Positions 1-9,352 are shown, counted from the first letter of the stretch. The stretch is DNA of 43,607 nucleotides from a bacterium (GCA_021811265.1 JAJZPH010000013.1:1-43607); one strand, 5' to 3'. Notes: generated by a model from the letters alone, not told the origin. Numbers and translations: made by a program.

Positions 1-2
1 GA

Positions 3-848
3 TCTGTTTCTTATCTGGTCGCTGAGAGGGGATTTTCTTCCCATACAATAGAGGCCTACGGGAAGGATGTACGTTATTTTTTGGAGTTTGTAAAAGAAAA
101 GAGACTCTTGCTGGAAGGACTGAAAAAAGAGGATTTTTTTGACTATCTTTCTTTTTTGCAGACAAAAAAATATGCTACCTCGAGCACCTATCGGATCATG
201 GTCTCGATCAAACTCTTTTTTCGTTTCTTGAAAAGAGAAGGATTTTTGAAAGAAAACATAGTGCAGGATATAGATCTTCCAAAAATCTGGCAGCTCATTC
301 CCTCTGTATTGAGTATGGAAGAGGTGGAACGAGTGCTTGCAGAAGCCAAACCCGATTGTTTTATTGGATCGAGAGATCGCGCTATTTTAGAGCTTCTCTA
401 TGCCACAGGCATGAGGGTAAGCGAATGCTGCCAGCTCAAAATTTCCGATGTGGACGATGCCTTTGTCCGTGTTCATGGAAAGGGAAGAAAGGATCGAATC
501 ATCCCCATTGGAAAGAGCGCTTTGGAGGCCATCGACTACTATCTTCTCCACTATTATCAAAAAGGAACCTCAGATTCTCTTTTTGTGAGTAGGAAAGGAA
601 AACCAATCGATCGGCAGACCATTTGGCAGCGCATCAAGTGGTATGCAAAAAAAGCAGGCATTGAGAAAAACATCTCTCCCCACACTCTGCGCCACTCCTT
701 TGCCACCCATCTTTTGGAAAATGGAGCCGACCTGCGCTTGATTCAGGAGATGCTCGGCCATGAAGATGTAGCGACAACCGATCGCTACACCCATGTGTCA
801 AAAAGCCATCTATCTCGAGCCTTTGATGCTTTCCATCCTCGTCCTTAA
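3..848 (+). CDS. xerD: Tyrosine recombinase XerD (5'-partial)
   Basis: Site-specific tyrosine recombinase that, with XerC, resolves chromosome dimers at dif in the cytoplasm. The frame is open from base 3, and the residues before any internal start (SYLVAERGFSSHTIEAYGKD) match the usual XerD N-terminus, so the gene begins upstream of the window; the TTG at 81 is internal. The SAM-like core-binding domain is followed by the catalytic domain: the first Arg in ATGMRVSE (codon 414), the Lys in HGKGRKDR, HTLRHSFATHLL, the LGHED histidine and the nucleophile Tyr in TDRYTHVS (codon 786). The ending FHPRP resembles XerD more than XerC. The catalytic set is complete and the C-terminus intact. A palindrome follows directly. 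The family is certain; the D rather than C assignment is likely. Confidence 0.93.
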   Translation, partial: SVSYLVAERGFSSHTIEAYGKDVRYFLEFVKEKRLLLEGLKKEDFFDYLSFLQTKKYATSSTYRIMVSIKLFFRFLKREGFLKENIVQDIDLPKIWQLIPSVLSMEEVERVLAEAKPDCFIGSRDRAILELLYATGMRVSECCQLKISDVDDAFVRVHGKGRKDRIIPIGKSALEAIDYYLLHYYQKGTSDSLFVSRKGKPIDRQTIWQRIKWYAKKAGIEKNISPHTLRHSFATHLLENGADLRLIQEMLGHEDVATTDRYTHVSKSHLSRAFDAFHPRP

Positions 849-918
849 GAAACCATTTGAAAATAACAGTTGCGATTTTGCACAGGTGAAATTGCAGCTG
901 TTATTTTTGGACAGTTTC
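849..918. repeat. Imperfect palindrome after xerD (possible terminator)
   Basis: Two 29-base arms (849-877 and 890-918) pair with a handful of mismatches around a 12-base loop. Each arm carries GAAAC at its outer end and AAAATAACAG in the middle. The element starts right after the xerD stop codon, so it could end xerD transcription. The T-rich tract lies inside the right arm rather than after it, so it is not a textbook intrinsic terminator. It is unlike the other palindromes in the window. Confidence 0.6.
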
Positions 919-1062
919 TAATCGATATATAAGAATTGATCCCATCAGAAAATTCAAGTCGTAAGAGTCTTGAAGAAAGGCCGCTGAATCGTGAAATTTT
1001 TTCTTGATTCTCAATGTGGAAGAGTGAATCATTTTAATAAAAAATTTCTTGAAAGGAAATCT

Positions 1063-4000
1063 ATGTCCAGTTCCTTCTTTGTAAGTTTACGAAGCAAAGT
1101 ACAAAACTATCTCTCTCCCTGGCTGCTCAGCGAGCCTCTTTTTCAAAGAGTACGTGCTTCTTCAGCACAAAAGGGGCGCCATCTAGAATGTGAAGTTCGT
1201 CCGACTGATCCTGAATGGGATTTTGTGCATTCCTACTTTTTCCAATATGCTCCCTTAACTTACTCCATAAAACATGTTTTTTGCGTCCACAATCCCCCTC
1301 AAACAGGGCAGTTTGAAGACTCTTTGGTAAGCATGGATGGTGAGGCACAAAATCCTGTCTTTTTTTCTCCCAAATGGCAAACGGAAGATCCTACAGGGTG
1401 CCGTGCACAAGTGATGACGCGGTGGAAAGAATCTGCTGCTGCTTTTTCTCCTGTTGCCGTGGTGCGCAGTGGCACTTGTAAACGCAAAGAGGTTCTTTCG
1501 CATGTATTTGTTTTTCCTTATTGGCATGGAAGCAGTCAACAAAAAGTCCAATCCATTTGCGATACCGGGTTTACCTATTTTGGCAAGCACAATTACCTGC
1601 AAGAAGGAATTAGAGATAGAGGTCTTTCTAAAGATATTGGATTTTTTGGCAGTGGAATTTACTTTACCAATAGCGCTCGCTATGCAGCGGACATTTATAG
1701 TTCGGGACATCTACTTCTTGCATGGGTCAGCATGCGATCTCCCTATCCTGTGATCGGGGAAGAAGAAGCTCCAGATATGCCTTTAGATAAGGAGAAATTG
1801 GCAGGATGGCCTGCATTTGAAAACTATGATGCCCACTACGTTCCTGTCATTGCATCGAATACCTCGAATCCGATGTGCCCATCTTATAACCCCTGTGGAA
1901 AAGATCAGATCCCCATGTGGGATGAAACTGTGGTTTTCAATAAGGGCCAAATCCAAACGCTCCCTCGATTTTACGTAGAGCTGGAGAATATTCCTATAAA
2001 AACTCCTATCTCTCCATTGGTTATTCTGACTCAACTTTTGAAATACTTACAAGAGCTCTCTTCCAAAAAGGAGATAACTCAGAACCCACAACTTCTTTCG
2101 CTTTTTCAACAAGAAAAACAGCTATTGTTCGTGATAGGAGATACCTCTCATCTCTCTTCGGTAGATCAAAAGTTTTTTGATCTTGTTCGACAATTGCAAA
2201 CCGGTGCTGCCAAATTGGACGAGTATGCAATACGACAATTCTTGGCTTTCACCCCTTCTCTTCTTCCTGCACCTGCCGCAACATCTTCTCTTGAAGCTCC
2301 TCCTGCAACCTTTCTTCCGCAAACTAGTGCTGTCATGAACGCCTGTGCAGTACAACAGTTCTTGGCTTCTCCTCTTCCTGCACCTGCCGCAACATCTTCT
2401 CTTGAAGCTCCTCCTGCAACCTTTTCTCCCCCTCCGTCAACTTTCCTTCCCTCTCCTTTTGACATTCCGCCCATGTTGGAAAGGTCTGTTCCTGTTGAAG
2501 AGATTTTGGAAGCTAGTGGAATAAAAGAGAAAGATCTGGTATCTCGAAATCCTCTTTTTCGAAAAGTTTTAACTTGGAAATGGGTTCATGACCCTGAAAG
2601 TTGGAAGATTTCTTGTTTAGATAAATCGGTTTGTATTTCTCTTCTAGAGAATGGACAAATGGTAACTGGGGAATCCGGTGCCGTAGTGGTATGGAATCTT
2701 TTGGGAGAATGTCTTCGGTTGTTTGAAAGAGAGCCATGCAGTTGCAATAAAGTTATTTCTCTTGGAGAAGAACGTTTATTGTTTTTAAGAAATAGACAAG
2801 AACTCGTGATTTGGAACCTAGTTGCTGGAGAAATTTTGCAGAGCTTTCATCCTTCTTCTCATGGTTCTCAAATTGACAATTTTATCCTATTAAGTGATTG
2901 TATTGTAGCTATTTGCGATCAAAGAACCATTTGTCGTTGGGACCGTTCCACTGGAGAACGTCAAGAATTTGAGATGGAGAGCCCTTTTTCCTCCAGTCAT
3001 TACTCGTCTTCAAAACTTTTTTCCATGAAAAAAGATTATCTGGTGATTACATACTCTGAGAACTACCAGTATAATCACTTAATAATATGGAGCTTGGAGG
3101 AAAAGAAATGCATTTTTCATGAAAAGAACTTGTTAGATTTTTGTCTTTCTGATGAAGAAATTGTTTATTTGAAAGATGGTTCTGATGGTCTTTTTGTTTT
3201 CAATCCTTTTAAACCTTCTTCTGAGGGACCAAGAGACAAGCCAAAGCAATTGATAGGACATAAAGAAAGGGTTCTGTGCTGTTGTCGACTTAAAGATGGT
3301 CATGTAATTAGTGGATCAAAAGATAAAACCTTAAAGATCTGGGAAACTCAAGGTTGCCAATGCATAAAAACTTTGGAGAGCAAGACTCCGGTAACCAAGA
3401 TATGGGAATTGAAGAATGGTTCGGTGGTGAGTAGAGGAGAAGACAATACTTTGAGTTTTTGGAATCGAAGTGGAAAGCTTTTGCAAGAAATTTTTTTAGA
3501 GGAGGTTGAAAGTGTTGAAGAAATTGGAGAGGGAAAGATCTTGATTGTCCTTAAAACAAATATTACTGTTTTTTTTACATTCTCTAAAACAAACACTATC
3601 ATTTTCGATTTTACAAGAGGAAAGCAAATACGTTTTTCTGGTGAGGGCTTTTGCCTCAAAGAGGACTTCGTTCTACGGTATTCGAGATATGGTTTACAAT
3701 CTATAAATCCAACAAATGGTTGTGTTCTTCAAACTTTTGGTACTTCTACCGTTTCTTCGCCTGTAGCTCCTTATCAGCGTCCAGATGGCGGAAAGCTGGT
3801 AATATCTGGTAGCTCTATTTTTTACGAGAAAGGAAAAGGGATTTTTCGGTGTGATAGACCAGATATGGATCCAAAGCCCTTACTGTTTTTAAAAGAGGAG
3901 GGGCGTATTTTAGTGGTAAAGGAAGGGAATTTCCAAGTTGTAAATCCAAAAACTGGTGAGGTGCTCGAAACTTTTCCTTGCTATCGAGGGGGAGCGTATA

Positions 4001-7000
4001 GAAAGTTAATTTCTGCGCCAAATGGCAAACTTGTTGCTTTGTCGGACGATCGAATAGACATTTGGGATAGAGAACACGATCAAATTATCAAATCTTTACC
4101 TATCAAGGAAGGCCTCGGACCTTTTTGGCTGTCGGAAAATGTTCGATTTTTGGTTTTAGAAAAGAAGGATAGAGAAAGCTTTCAAGTATTTTTAGAAAAA
4201 TCAGCAGTTCTGAGAGCAAGTTTTTATTACAAAGTAGTTGAATTACAAAATGGCGGAATTGTAGGAGTCTCAGAAGACCGTTTTTTGAAGGTATGGGATA
4301 CAAAGGGAAAATGTCTTCGAGTTTTAAAAGATCATGAAACAAAAATTTCATTTGCAATCGAGCTTCATGGAAACCGTCTTATTAGTGGTTCCGAAGATGG
4401 TGTCTTAAAAATCTGGAATTTACAAAGTGGAGATGTTGTATGCACATTGACAGGTCATAAAGGAAAAATTACTGCTATTTGTGAATTAAAAGCTGGTTTT
4501 ATTGTGAGCGCGGATGGGGGAGGAGGACTGAGGGTTTGGTCTCCTGATGGCAAAGCTCTTTGTGATTTTTATCTTTCTTCTCCTGTTTCTTCTCTTCTTT
4601 CTTTAAAAGATGGTCGATTTGTGACTTTCTCGATCGATGGAAAATATAGGATTTGGAATTCAACAGCAGTAGGTTGGATAGACTGGATTAGGGGTCGAAT
4701 AGGCTGGCAATGTGAACAAGAAGTAGAGACCCATCTAACTGGATCTTTTTACCTTGCTCAGCGAGAAGATGGCAATTTGTCTATTTTTAGAGTTGACAAA
4801 GTCATCAAAGATGCAGATCGGATTTTCAAAGAGGCATTTTACGAATGCGTAATTTTTGACTTAAAGACGGGAAAAGCCTTAGGTCGATCCTTGATTGCAC
4901 AAAAGTCTTTTCGGATATCGAAAGAAAGAATGGTTAGCTTTTTTAATAGGAGGGCTTTTCTTTGGGATCCTGCTTCTGGCGAATGCATTCAACAAACGCA
5001 AGTTCCTTCGGATAACGTACGGGATTGTATTCTTCTTCAGGATGGCTCTCTTCTCATTGGTTTTGCAGATGGGACTCTGCAGAAATGGGAGCAAAGTGGC
5101 GGTGTAAAAACTTGGAATCAAAAACGGATAACAGCCCTTCTTCAACTTCGGGATGGGCATATTGTGATTGGGTTGTGTGGGGAAATTGGGCGTTATATTC
5201 TAGAAGTATGGGAGTCTGATATGAAGGAGTGTTTATTTACTTGGGATGGGTACAAAGGAGGCACTCTTTTGCAACTCAAAGATGGATCTTTAATTGATGA
5301 ACGCCAGAGAGGCATGAAATGGGACGTAGAAACAGGACAATCTTTTGACTCTTCTGTCGATGAATGGGAATGGTATAAGAGAAAAATTCAAGGTTTTGAA
5401 TGCTTCTGTGAATTGCAGAGTCAAGATTTTAAACTGTTAAATCTTTCCCAAGGCATTGACCTGCAATGGGTTTTAGAAAAAGAGGTGCATCAATTACAAG
5501 CAGGAATCGAGCTTGGTGAAGAAGAGTTTTTGATTTGCGAGGATTCTCGCTTACAAGTTTTAAATCCTAGAACTAACATCCCTTTACGGTCTTTTGGAGA
5601 TAAGGGATCTATATCCACGGCGCTTCTTTTCAAAGATGGTTCTTTAGCGACGTTTGATAAGTCAATGAGTATTTGGGACCCACATACGGGAAAACGCCTT
5701 TCTGAAGTAGGTTTACCAATGCCAGTTTCCTTAGGACAAAAAGAACCATCTGAAATAGGATTATTTCGCCATTTAGAGAAGGAGCTCCTCAATAGGGTTT
5801 CTTTTTCTGCATTGAAAATTTGGGACTCTCTATCGAAAGTTTGCAGGGCCTCTTTTCAAAATTTTCTACCTATGGTTCAACTAGAGGATGGTTCTTTTGC
5901 CTTTGCTTCTAGAAATGGTATAGAGGTTTGGAATAAGGAATCAAACAAACGTCTAGAGATTTTAGGAGGAGGTTTTTTAGAAGAACCATTGCTCCTTCAA
6001 GATGGATCTATTCTTAACTGGTTAGAAGGAAATCCTACTATAAGAATTTGGAACACGTCAGATGGCAAAATGGTTCAAGTCCTTCGTGGTCACCTGGATT
6101 CTGTCACTTGCGCAATACAATTACGAGAAGGACTGGTAGTCAGTGGTTCCAAAGATAGTACTCTGAAGGTTTGGGACTTGAAAGAGGGAAATTGCTTAAA
6201 AACTTTGCTAGGCCATCGCGGAACCGTTACCTCTCTTCTTCAACTATCCAAAGATAGGTTGTTGAGTGGATCAAGAGATGAAACCTTGAAAGTTTGGAAT
6301 TTTGTGACTGGAGAGTGTCTAAAGACTATTTGTACTAAAGAGCCTGTATTTTCTCTTTTTCAATTGTCAGATGAACGCATTTTGAGTGAGAGTAATAATT
6401 TTCTTCAGCTATGGGATTTAGAGAAAGGAGTGTCGATACGAAGTGCTCGGAAGAAGGATGTTTTTTGTAAGGACATGTTTGACCAGATCCAATCTCATGC
6501 GAAGGTCTCTGGCGAGGAGAAAATTCCCCTAGAACTTTGGCATACCTTTCTCATGCCACTTTCTTTTCCAGCTCTTGTTTCCTCTCTTTCCCCATTCCTT
6601 AATAGGCTGGAAGAACAAGTCAAGGAAGAAATTTTAAAAAGGGAACTTCCCTTAGGCACTCAATATAAATGCCAATGGACACAAAAACTTCTTCAAAACC
6701 CCGTAAAACTCATCAAATGTGGGCATATTGTTGAAGCAGTTGCTTTTGAAAAACAGAAATGTCCTCTTTGTAAAGCTCCCATTCAAGGAGAGGTTTGTAT
6801 CGACTTAAATTTACAAGCAGCACTAGCAACTGCCCTAGAAAAATATTCCGTTCCCAAAATGGCTTTGACTCCCGTTGAAGAAGTACCTGACAAAGTGTCT
6901 ACTCTCCACGCTCAGGCACATGTGCACGTGGAACAGAAAGAATTTAAAAAAGCTTTGGATCGATATTTCGAAGCCCTTCAATTCACTAACCGAAGCTCTG

Positions 7001-7497
7001 CTTATCTTCCCATTGCGCAGATCTTGAAAGACCATTTTCCAGCACAAGCTCCTTTAGCTCTTCTCCATCTCGCAAGGCTCCAAGCCAAGGAAGAGGATCT
7101 TTTTGGGATGCAAGAGACCCTTCGTTCTTTTAGTAATCTGTTAAAATATCCTGAACTTTTTGAGCTTTTGGGAGAGTGCGCTTTTTTAAGTCAAAAACTG
7201 GAGGAAGCACGAACTTTTTATGAAAAAGCTTTAGGACAATATGAATTTAGAGGGCAAAAAGAAGATATCATTCGGGGATGTGAAAAGGTTTTGGCTTGCG
7301 ATCTTGGCAATCTTCCCCTTTACGAAAGGCTCCTAAAGCTCTACGAAGAAAAAGAGAAAAAAATTGCTCTTTTTTACATGGGGATTTTGTACTTTAGGAA
7401 AAAAGATCCAGAAAAAGCAAAAGTTTTTGTGGAACAAGCGGAAAAACTAGATCCGGGCAATCCACTCTTTTCTTTGATCTACAAGCGTTCTTTTTAG
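1063..7497 (+). CDS. Giant PARP / WD40 / U-box / TPR multidomain protein
   Basis: About 2,144 residues. The start chosen is ATG 1063, behind GAAAGGA at 1051-1057; a GTG at 991 would add 24 residues but has no clear ribosome site. Residues about 48-307 form a eukaryotic-type PARP ADP-ribosyltransferase domain with the H-Y-E triad: H155 (WHGS), Y200 (GSGIYFTNSARYAA) and E288 (WDETVVFNKGQ). The Y-to-E spacing is close to that of animal PARPs. Residues about 400-470 are a Pro/Ala/Ser linker with an internal duplication. Residues about 500-1795 hold at least 20 WD40-like blades (for example VSGSKDSTLKVWDLKEG), enough for about three beta-propellers. Residues about 1868-1930 look like a U-box/RING domain (C1870, NPVKLIKCGH with C1886 and H1888, CPLC at 1900-1903). 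TPR-like helices run from about 1945 to the end. The role is inferred: an effector that may ADP-ribosylate and ubiquitinate host proteins. No signal peptide is seen; the Ser-rich start is compatible with type III secretion but proves nothing. Confidence 0.85.
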   Translation: MSSSFFVSLRSKVQNYLSPWLLSEPLFQRVRASSAQKGRHLECEVRPTDPEWDFVHSYFFQYAPLTYSIKHVFCVHNPPQTGQFEDSLVSMDGEAQNPVFFSPKWQTEDPTGCRAQVMTRWKESAAAFSPVAVVRSGTCKRKEVLSHVFVFPYWHGSSQQKVQSICDTGFTYFGKHNYLQEGIRDRGLSKDIGFFGSGIYFTNSARYAADIYSSGHLLLAWVSMRSPYPVIGEEEAPDMPLDKEKLAGWPAFENYDAHYVPVIASNTSNPMCPSYNPCGKDQIPMWDETVVFNKGQIQTLPRFYVELENIPIKTPISPLVILTQLLKYLQELSSKKEITQNPQLLSLFQQEKQLLFVIGDTSHLSSVDQKFFDLVRQLQTGAAKLDEYAIRQFLAFTPSLLPAPAATSSLEAPPATFLPQTSAVMNACAVQQFLASPLPAPAATSSLEAPPATFSPPPSTFLPSPFDIPPMLERSVPVEEILEASGIKEKDLVSRNPLFRKVLTWKWVHDPESWKISCLDKSVCISLLENGQMVTGESGAVVVWNLLGECLRLFEREPCSCNKVISLGEERLLFLRNRQELVIWNLVAGEILQSFHPSSHGSQIDNFILLSDCIVAICDQRTICRWDRSTGERQEFEMESPFSSSHYSSSKLFSMKKDYLVITYSENYQYNHLIIWSLEEKKCIFHEKNLLDFCLSDEEIVYLKDGSDGLFVFNPFKPSSEGPRDKPKQLIGHKERVLCCCRLKDGHVISGSKDKTLKIWETQGCQCIKTLESKTPVTKIWELKNGSVVSRGEDNTLSFWNRSGKLLQEIFLEEVESVEEIGEGKILIVLKTNITVFFTFSKTNTIIFDFTRGKQIRFSGEGFCLKEDFVLRYSRYGLQSINPTNGCVLQTFGTSTVSSPVAPYQRPDGGKLVISGSSIFYEKGKGIFRCDRPDMDPKPLLFLKEEGRILVVKEGNFQVVNPKTGEVLETFPCYRGGAYRKLISAPNGKLVALSDDRIDIWDREHDQIIKSLPIKEGLGPFWLSENVRFLVLEKKDRESFQVFLEKSAVLRASFYYKVVELQNGGIVGVSEDRFLKVWDTKGKCLRVLKDHETKISFAIELHGNRLISGSEDGVLKIWNLQSGDVVCTLTGHKGKITAICELKAGFIVSADGGGGLRVWSPDGKALCDFYLSSPVSSLLSLKDGRFVTFSIDGKYRIWNSTAVGWIDWIRGRIGWQCEQEVETHLTGSFYLAQREDGNLSIFRVDKVIKDADRIFKEAFYECVIFDLKTGKALGRSLIAQKSFRISKERMVSFFNRRAFLWDPASGECIQQTQVPSDNVRDCILLQDGSLLIGFADGTLQKWEQSGGVKTWNQKRITALLQLRDGHIVIGLCGEIGRYILEVWESDMKECLFTWDGYKGGTLLQLKDGSLIDERQRGMKWDVETGQSFDSSVDEWEWYKRKIQGFECFCELQSQDFKLLNLSQGIDLQWVLEKEVHQLQAGIELGEEEFLICEDSRLQVLNPRTNIPLRSFGDKGSISTALLFKDGSLATFDKSMSIWDPHTGKRLSEVGLPMPVSLGQKEPSEIGLFRHLEKELLNRVSFSALKIWDSLSKVCRASFQNFLPMVQLEDGSFAFASRNGIEVWNKESNKRLEILGGGFLEEPLLLQDGSILNWLEGNPTIRIWNTSDGKMVQVLRGHLDSVTCAIQLREGLVVSGSKDSTLKVWDLKEGNCLKTLLGHRGTVTSLLQLSKDRLLSGSRDETLKVWNFVTGECLKTICTKEPVFSLFQLSDERILSESNNFLQLWDLEKGVSIRSARKKDVFCKDMFDQIQSHAKVSGEEKIPLELWHTFLMPLSFPALVSSLSPFLNRLEEQVKEEILKRELPLGTQYKCQWTQKLLQNPVKLIKCGHIVEAVAFEKQKCPLCKAPIQGEVCIDLNLQAALATALEKYSVPKMALTPVEEVPDKVSTLHAQAHVHVEQKEFKKALDRYFEALQFTNRSSAYLPIAQILKDHFPAQAPLALLHLARLQAKEEDLFGMQETLRSFSNLLKYPELFELLGECAFLSQKLEEARTFYEKALGQYEFRGQKEDIIRGCEKVLACDLGNLPLYERLLKLYEEKEKKIALFYMGILYFRKKDPEKAKVFVEQAEKLDPGNPLFSLIYKRSF
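2262..2424 (+). repeat. 52-bp exact direct repeat inside the PARP-WD40 linker
   Basis: Bases 2262-2313 recur identically at 2373-2424, 111 bases (37 codons) apart and in frame. Both copies encode LPAPAATSSLEAPPATF. The similarity continues upstream with a 9-base length difference (AIRQFLA versus AVQQFLA). A recent in-frame duplication of a flexible linker between the catalytic domain and the propellers explains it. Confidence 0.9.
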
Positions 7498-7514
7498 CAT
7501 TGGTATGACAAGTT

Positions 7515-7706
7515 TTAAATGCGTTTGTGGTCGACTGTTTGATCTTTTTTGAGGGGAAAAGGGAGGGGAATTTCACCATCTTTTTTCATTGGGGAACAGA
7601 TCTCTTTTTGCTCCACAGGTGAGTTTTGAAAGTAGGTGTTGTAGATGGGAATGGAAAAACAGCTGCTCAAAAGAAGAAAAAACAGAGGAAAAAAATAGCG
7701 CATCAT
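7515..7706 (-). CDS. Small putative lipoprotein (63 aa)
   Basis: No family is recognised. The N-terminus is a clear lipoprotein signal: Met, Arg, a hydrophobic run (YFFPLFFLLL) and the lipobox LSSC, so Cys16 would be lipidated and the mature peptide would be about 48 polar residues. Two ATG codons in tandem begin the frame behind an AAGGCGG-like ribosome site. It lies on the strand of gatCAB, about 180 bases beyond gatB, and is separated from it by three hairpins, so it is probably transcribed on its own. Small lipoproteins of this size are common and poorly conserved in chlamydiae. That it is a gene is fairly likely; the function is unknown. Confidence 0.6.
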   Translation of the reverse strand: MMRYFFPLFFLLLSSCFSIPIYNTYFQNSPVEQKEICSPMKKDGEIPLPFPLKKDQTVDHKRI

Positions 7707-7750
7707 CTGCCGCCTTTTTATTGAGGTCGATGACCATCCAAAGTTGTCAA

Positions 7751-7842
7751 TTTAAGGGGCTTTGCCCCTTAAACCCCACCAAAGGACTTGAGGTCCTTTG
7801 GAAACCTGAACTTTGGGGAGAGCTCGAGAGATTAGCTCTCGA
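7751..7842. repeat. Three tandem hairpins downstream of gatB
   Basis: Three separate inverted repeats follow one another. At 7751-7773, TTTAAGGGGC pairs with GCCCCTTAAA around a 3-base loop. At 7779-7801, CCAAAGGAC pairs with GTCCTTTGG around 5 bases. At 7824-7842, TCGAGAG pairs with CTCTCGA around 5 bases. All stems are perfect. They lie 40-130 bases past the gatB stop codon. None has a T-run right after it on the minus strand, so they may protect the 3' end of the transcript, act as a factor-dependent stop, or belong to a dispersed repeat. Confidence 0.75.
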
Positions 7843-7882
7843 ATCCTCAACCTTCTATTCTTTTCCTTTACACGATTTGTAT

Positions 7883-9352
7883 TTATTTTTCTTGGATTTT
7901 TTTTTGCAAAAGCTCGTTGACAATGTCGGGAGATGCTTGCCCTTTGGATTTTTTCATGACCTGGCCTACTAAAAAGGAAAAGGCTTTGACTTTGCCATTT
8001 TTGTAGTCGGTAATGGAGGATGGGTTTTCAAGGATTGCTTCATCCACAAATTTTTCAATCAGCGCAAGATCTCTTTGTGGCTGGTAGCCTGGGTTTTCTT
8101 GCACGATGATTTGGGGATCTTTGAGCGGATTTGCCACCATATCATCTGCTACCATCTTGGCAATTTTTCCCGTAATCTTTCCCTCGTCGATAAGAGAAAC
8201 TAAAGATGCCACGTGGCGAGCGGGAATTTTTAGAGAAAAAAGGGTTTCTCCCTTTTCTTTCAGGCGCCCCGCAAATTCTTGGGTGATCCAATTTGCAACA
8301 GAGCGTTTATTGGAACAGTAGCTTAGTGCTTCTTCAAAATAGTCGGCAAGATGCTTTTCGTTGATGAGAAGAGAGGCTGCATGCTCGCTCAATCCCAATG
8401 CGGTCACATAGCGTTTGTATCGATCGTGGGGAAGTTCAGGCAGTGCTTTTTTGATTTCGTCAACCATTTCTTGGGTCAGGACAATTGGAACTAAGTCGGG
8501 CTCGGGAAAATAGCGATAGTCTTCTGCGGACTCTTTTTCTCTCATAAGAACCGTTTTTTTCTTCTCGGGGTCCCACCGATAGGTGGAGGGACGTATCAAA
8601 TCTGCATGGCTCTCTTCAGGATGGCTTGTGTAGAGAGAAATTTGGCGTACAATTTCAGATTCGAGCGCCATCTCTAAGAAATTGAAGGAGTTCATGTTTT
8701 TGATTTCGATTTTGGAACGGAAGCTTTTTTCTCCTTTGGGCCGGACCGAAATGTTCGCATCGACTCGCAAAGAACCCTCTTCCATGTTACAATCGGAAGC
8801 GCCAATGTATTCCATGATTGCTTTTAAGGCCATGACATAGGCAACTGCTTCTTTGGGAGTGTGCATTACCGGCTCTGAGACGATTTCTAACAAGGGGACT
8901 CCCGAACGATTAAAATCGATGCCTGCAAAGGTGGAAAAATGTTTGAGCATTCCCGCATCATCTTCGAGATGGGCGCGATTGACCTGAAATTCCTTCGTTT
9001 TTCCATCCACATCAGCAATGATATTTCCACCTAAAATGATCGGATGTTCAAATTGCGTGATTTGGAAGTTGCGCGGACAGTCAGGATAAAAATAGGATTT
9101 GCGATCAAATGTGCTGACAAGAGCTACTTTTGCACTAATGGCAAGACCAAACAAGACTGCCTTTTTTACCGCCTCTTCGTTCAAAACGGGAAGGGATCCC
9201 GGCTCTCCAGTACATACTTCGGTGATATTGGTATTGGGCTCGTCGCCAAATCGATTGGGTGCTCTGCTGAACAGTTTTGTCTTGGTGTTGAGTTGTACGT
9301 GTACTTCAAGTCCAATAACGGGTTCCCAAAGATCAAAAGGAAGATGTTTCAT
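7883..9352 (-). CDS. gatB: Asp-tRNA(Asn)/Glu-tRNA(Gln) amidotransferase subunit B
   Basis: The kinase/transamidase subunit of GatCAB, which activates mischarged Glu-tRNA(Gln) or Asp-tRNA(Asn) with ATP and converts it to the amide form using ammonia passed from GatA. At 489 residues it has the usual family length. The start EPVIGLEVHVQLNTKTKLFS, then PGSLPVLN, FDRKSYFYPDCPRNFQI and EDDAGML, are characteristic GatB core motifs, and the C-terminal half carries the helical tRNA-binding tail (YqeY-like). Its ATG overlaps the gatA stop codon by 4 bases, so translation is probably coupled. Chlamydiae usually lack a glutaminyl-tRNA synthetase and depend on this route. Nothing is missing. Confidence 0.98.
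   Translation of the reverse strand: MKHLPFDLWEPVIGLEVHVQLNTKTKLFSRAPNRFGDEPNTNITEVCTGEPGSLPVLNEEAVKKAVLFGLAISAKVALVSTFDRKSYFYPDCPRNFQITQFEHPIILGGNIIADVDGKTKEFQVNRAHLEDDAGMLKHFSTFAGIDFNRSGVPLLEIVSEPVMHTPKEAVAYVMALKAIMEYIGASDCNMEEGSLRVDANISVRPKGEKSFRSKIEIKNMNSFNFLEMALESEIVRQISLYTSHPEESHADLIRPSTYRWDPEKKKTVLMREKESAEDYRYFPEPDLVPIVLTQEMVDEIKKALPELPHDRYKRYVTALGLSEHAASLLINEKHLADYFEEALSYCSNKRSVANWITQEFAGRLKEKGETLFSLKIPARHVASLVSLIDEGKITGKIAKMVADDMVANPLKDPQIIVQENPGYQPQRDLALIEKFVDEAILENPSSITDYKNGKVKAFSFLVGQVMKKSKGQASPDIVNELLQKKIQEK

Noticed and set aside
991..1062. GTG start for the PARP protein
   Set aside because: No ribosome site precedes it, whereas ATG 1063 has GAAAGGA at good spacing.
1255..1710. 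151-codon minus-strand frame inside the PARP domain
   Set aside because: Antisense to the conserved catalytic motifs and without recognisable features.
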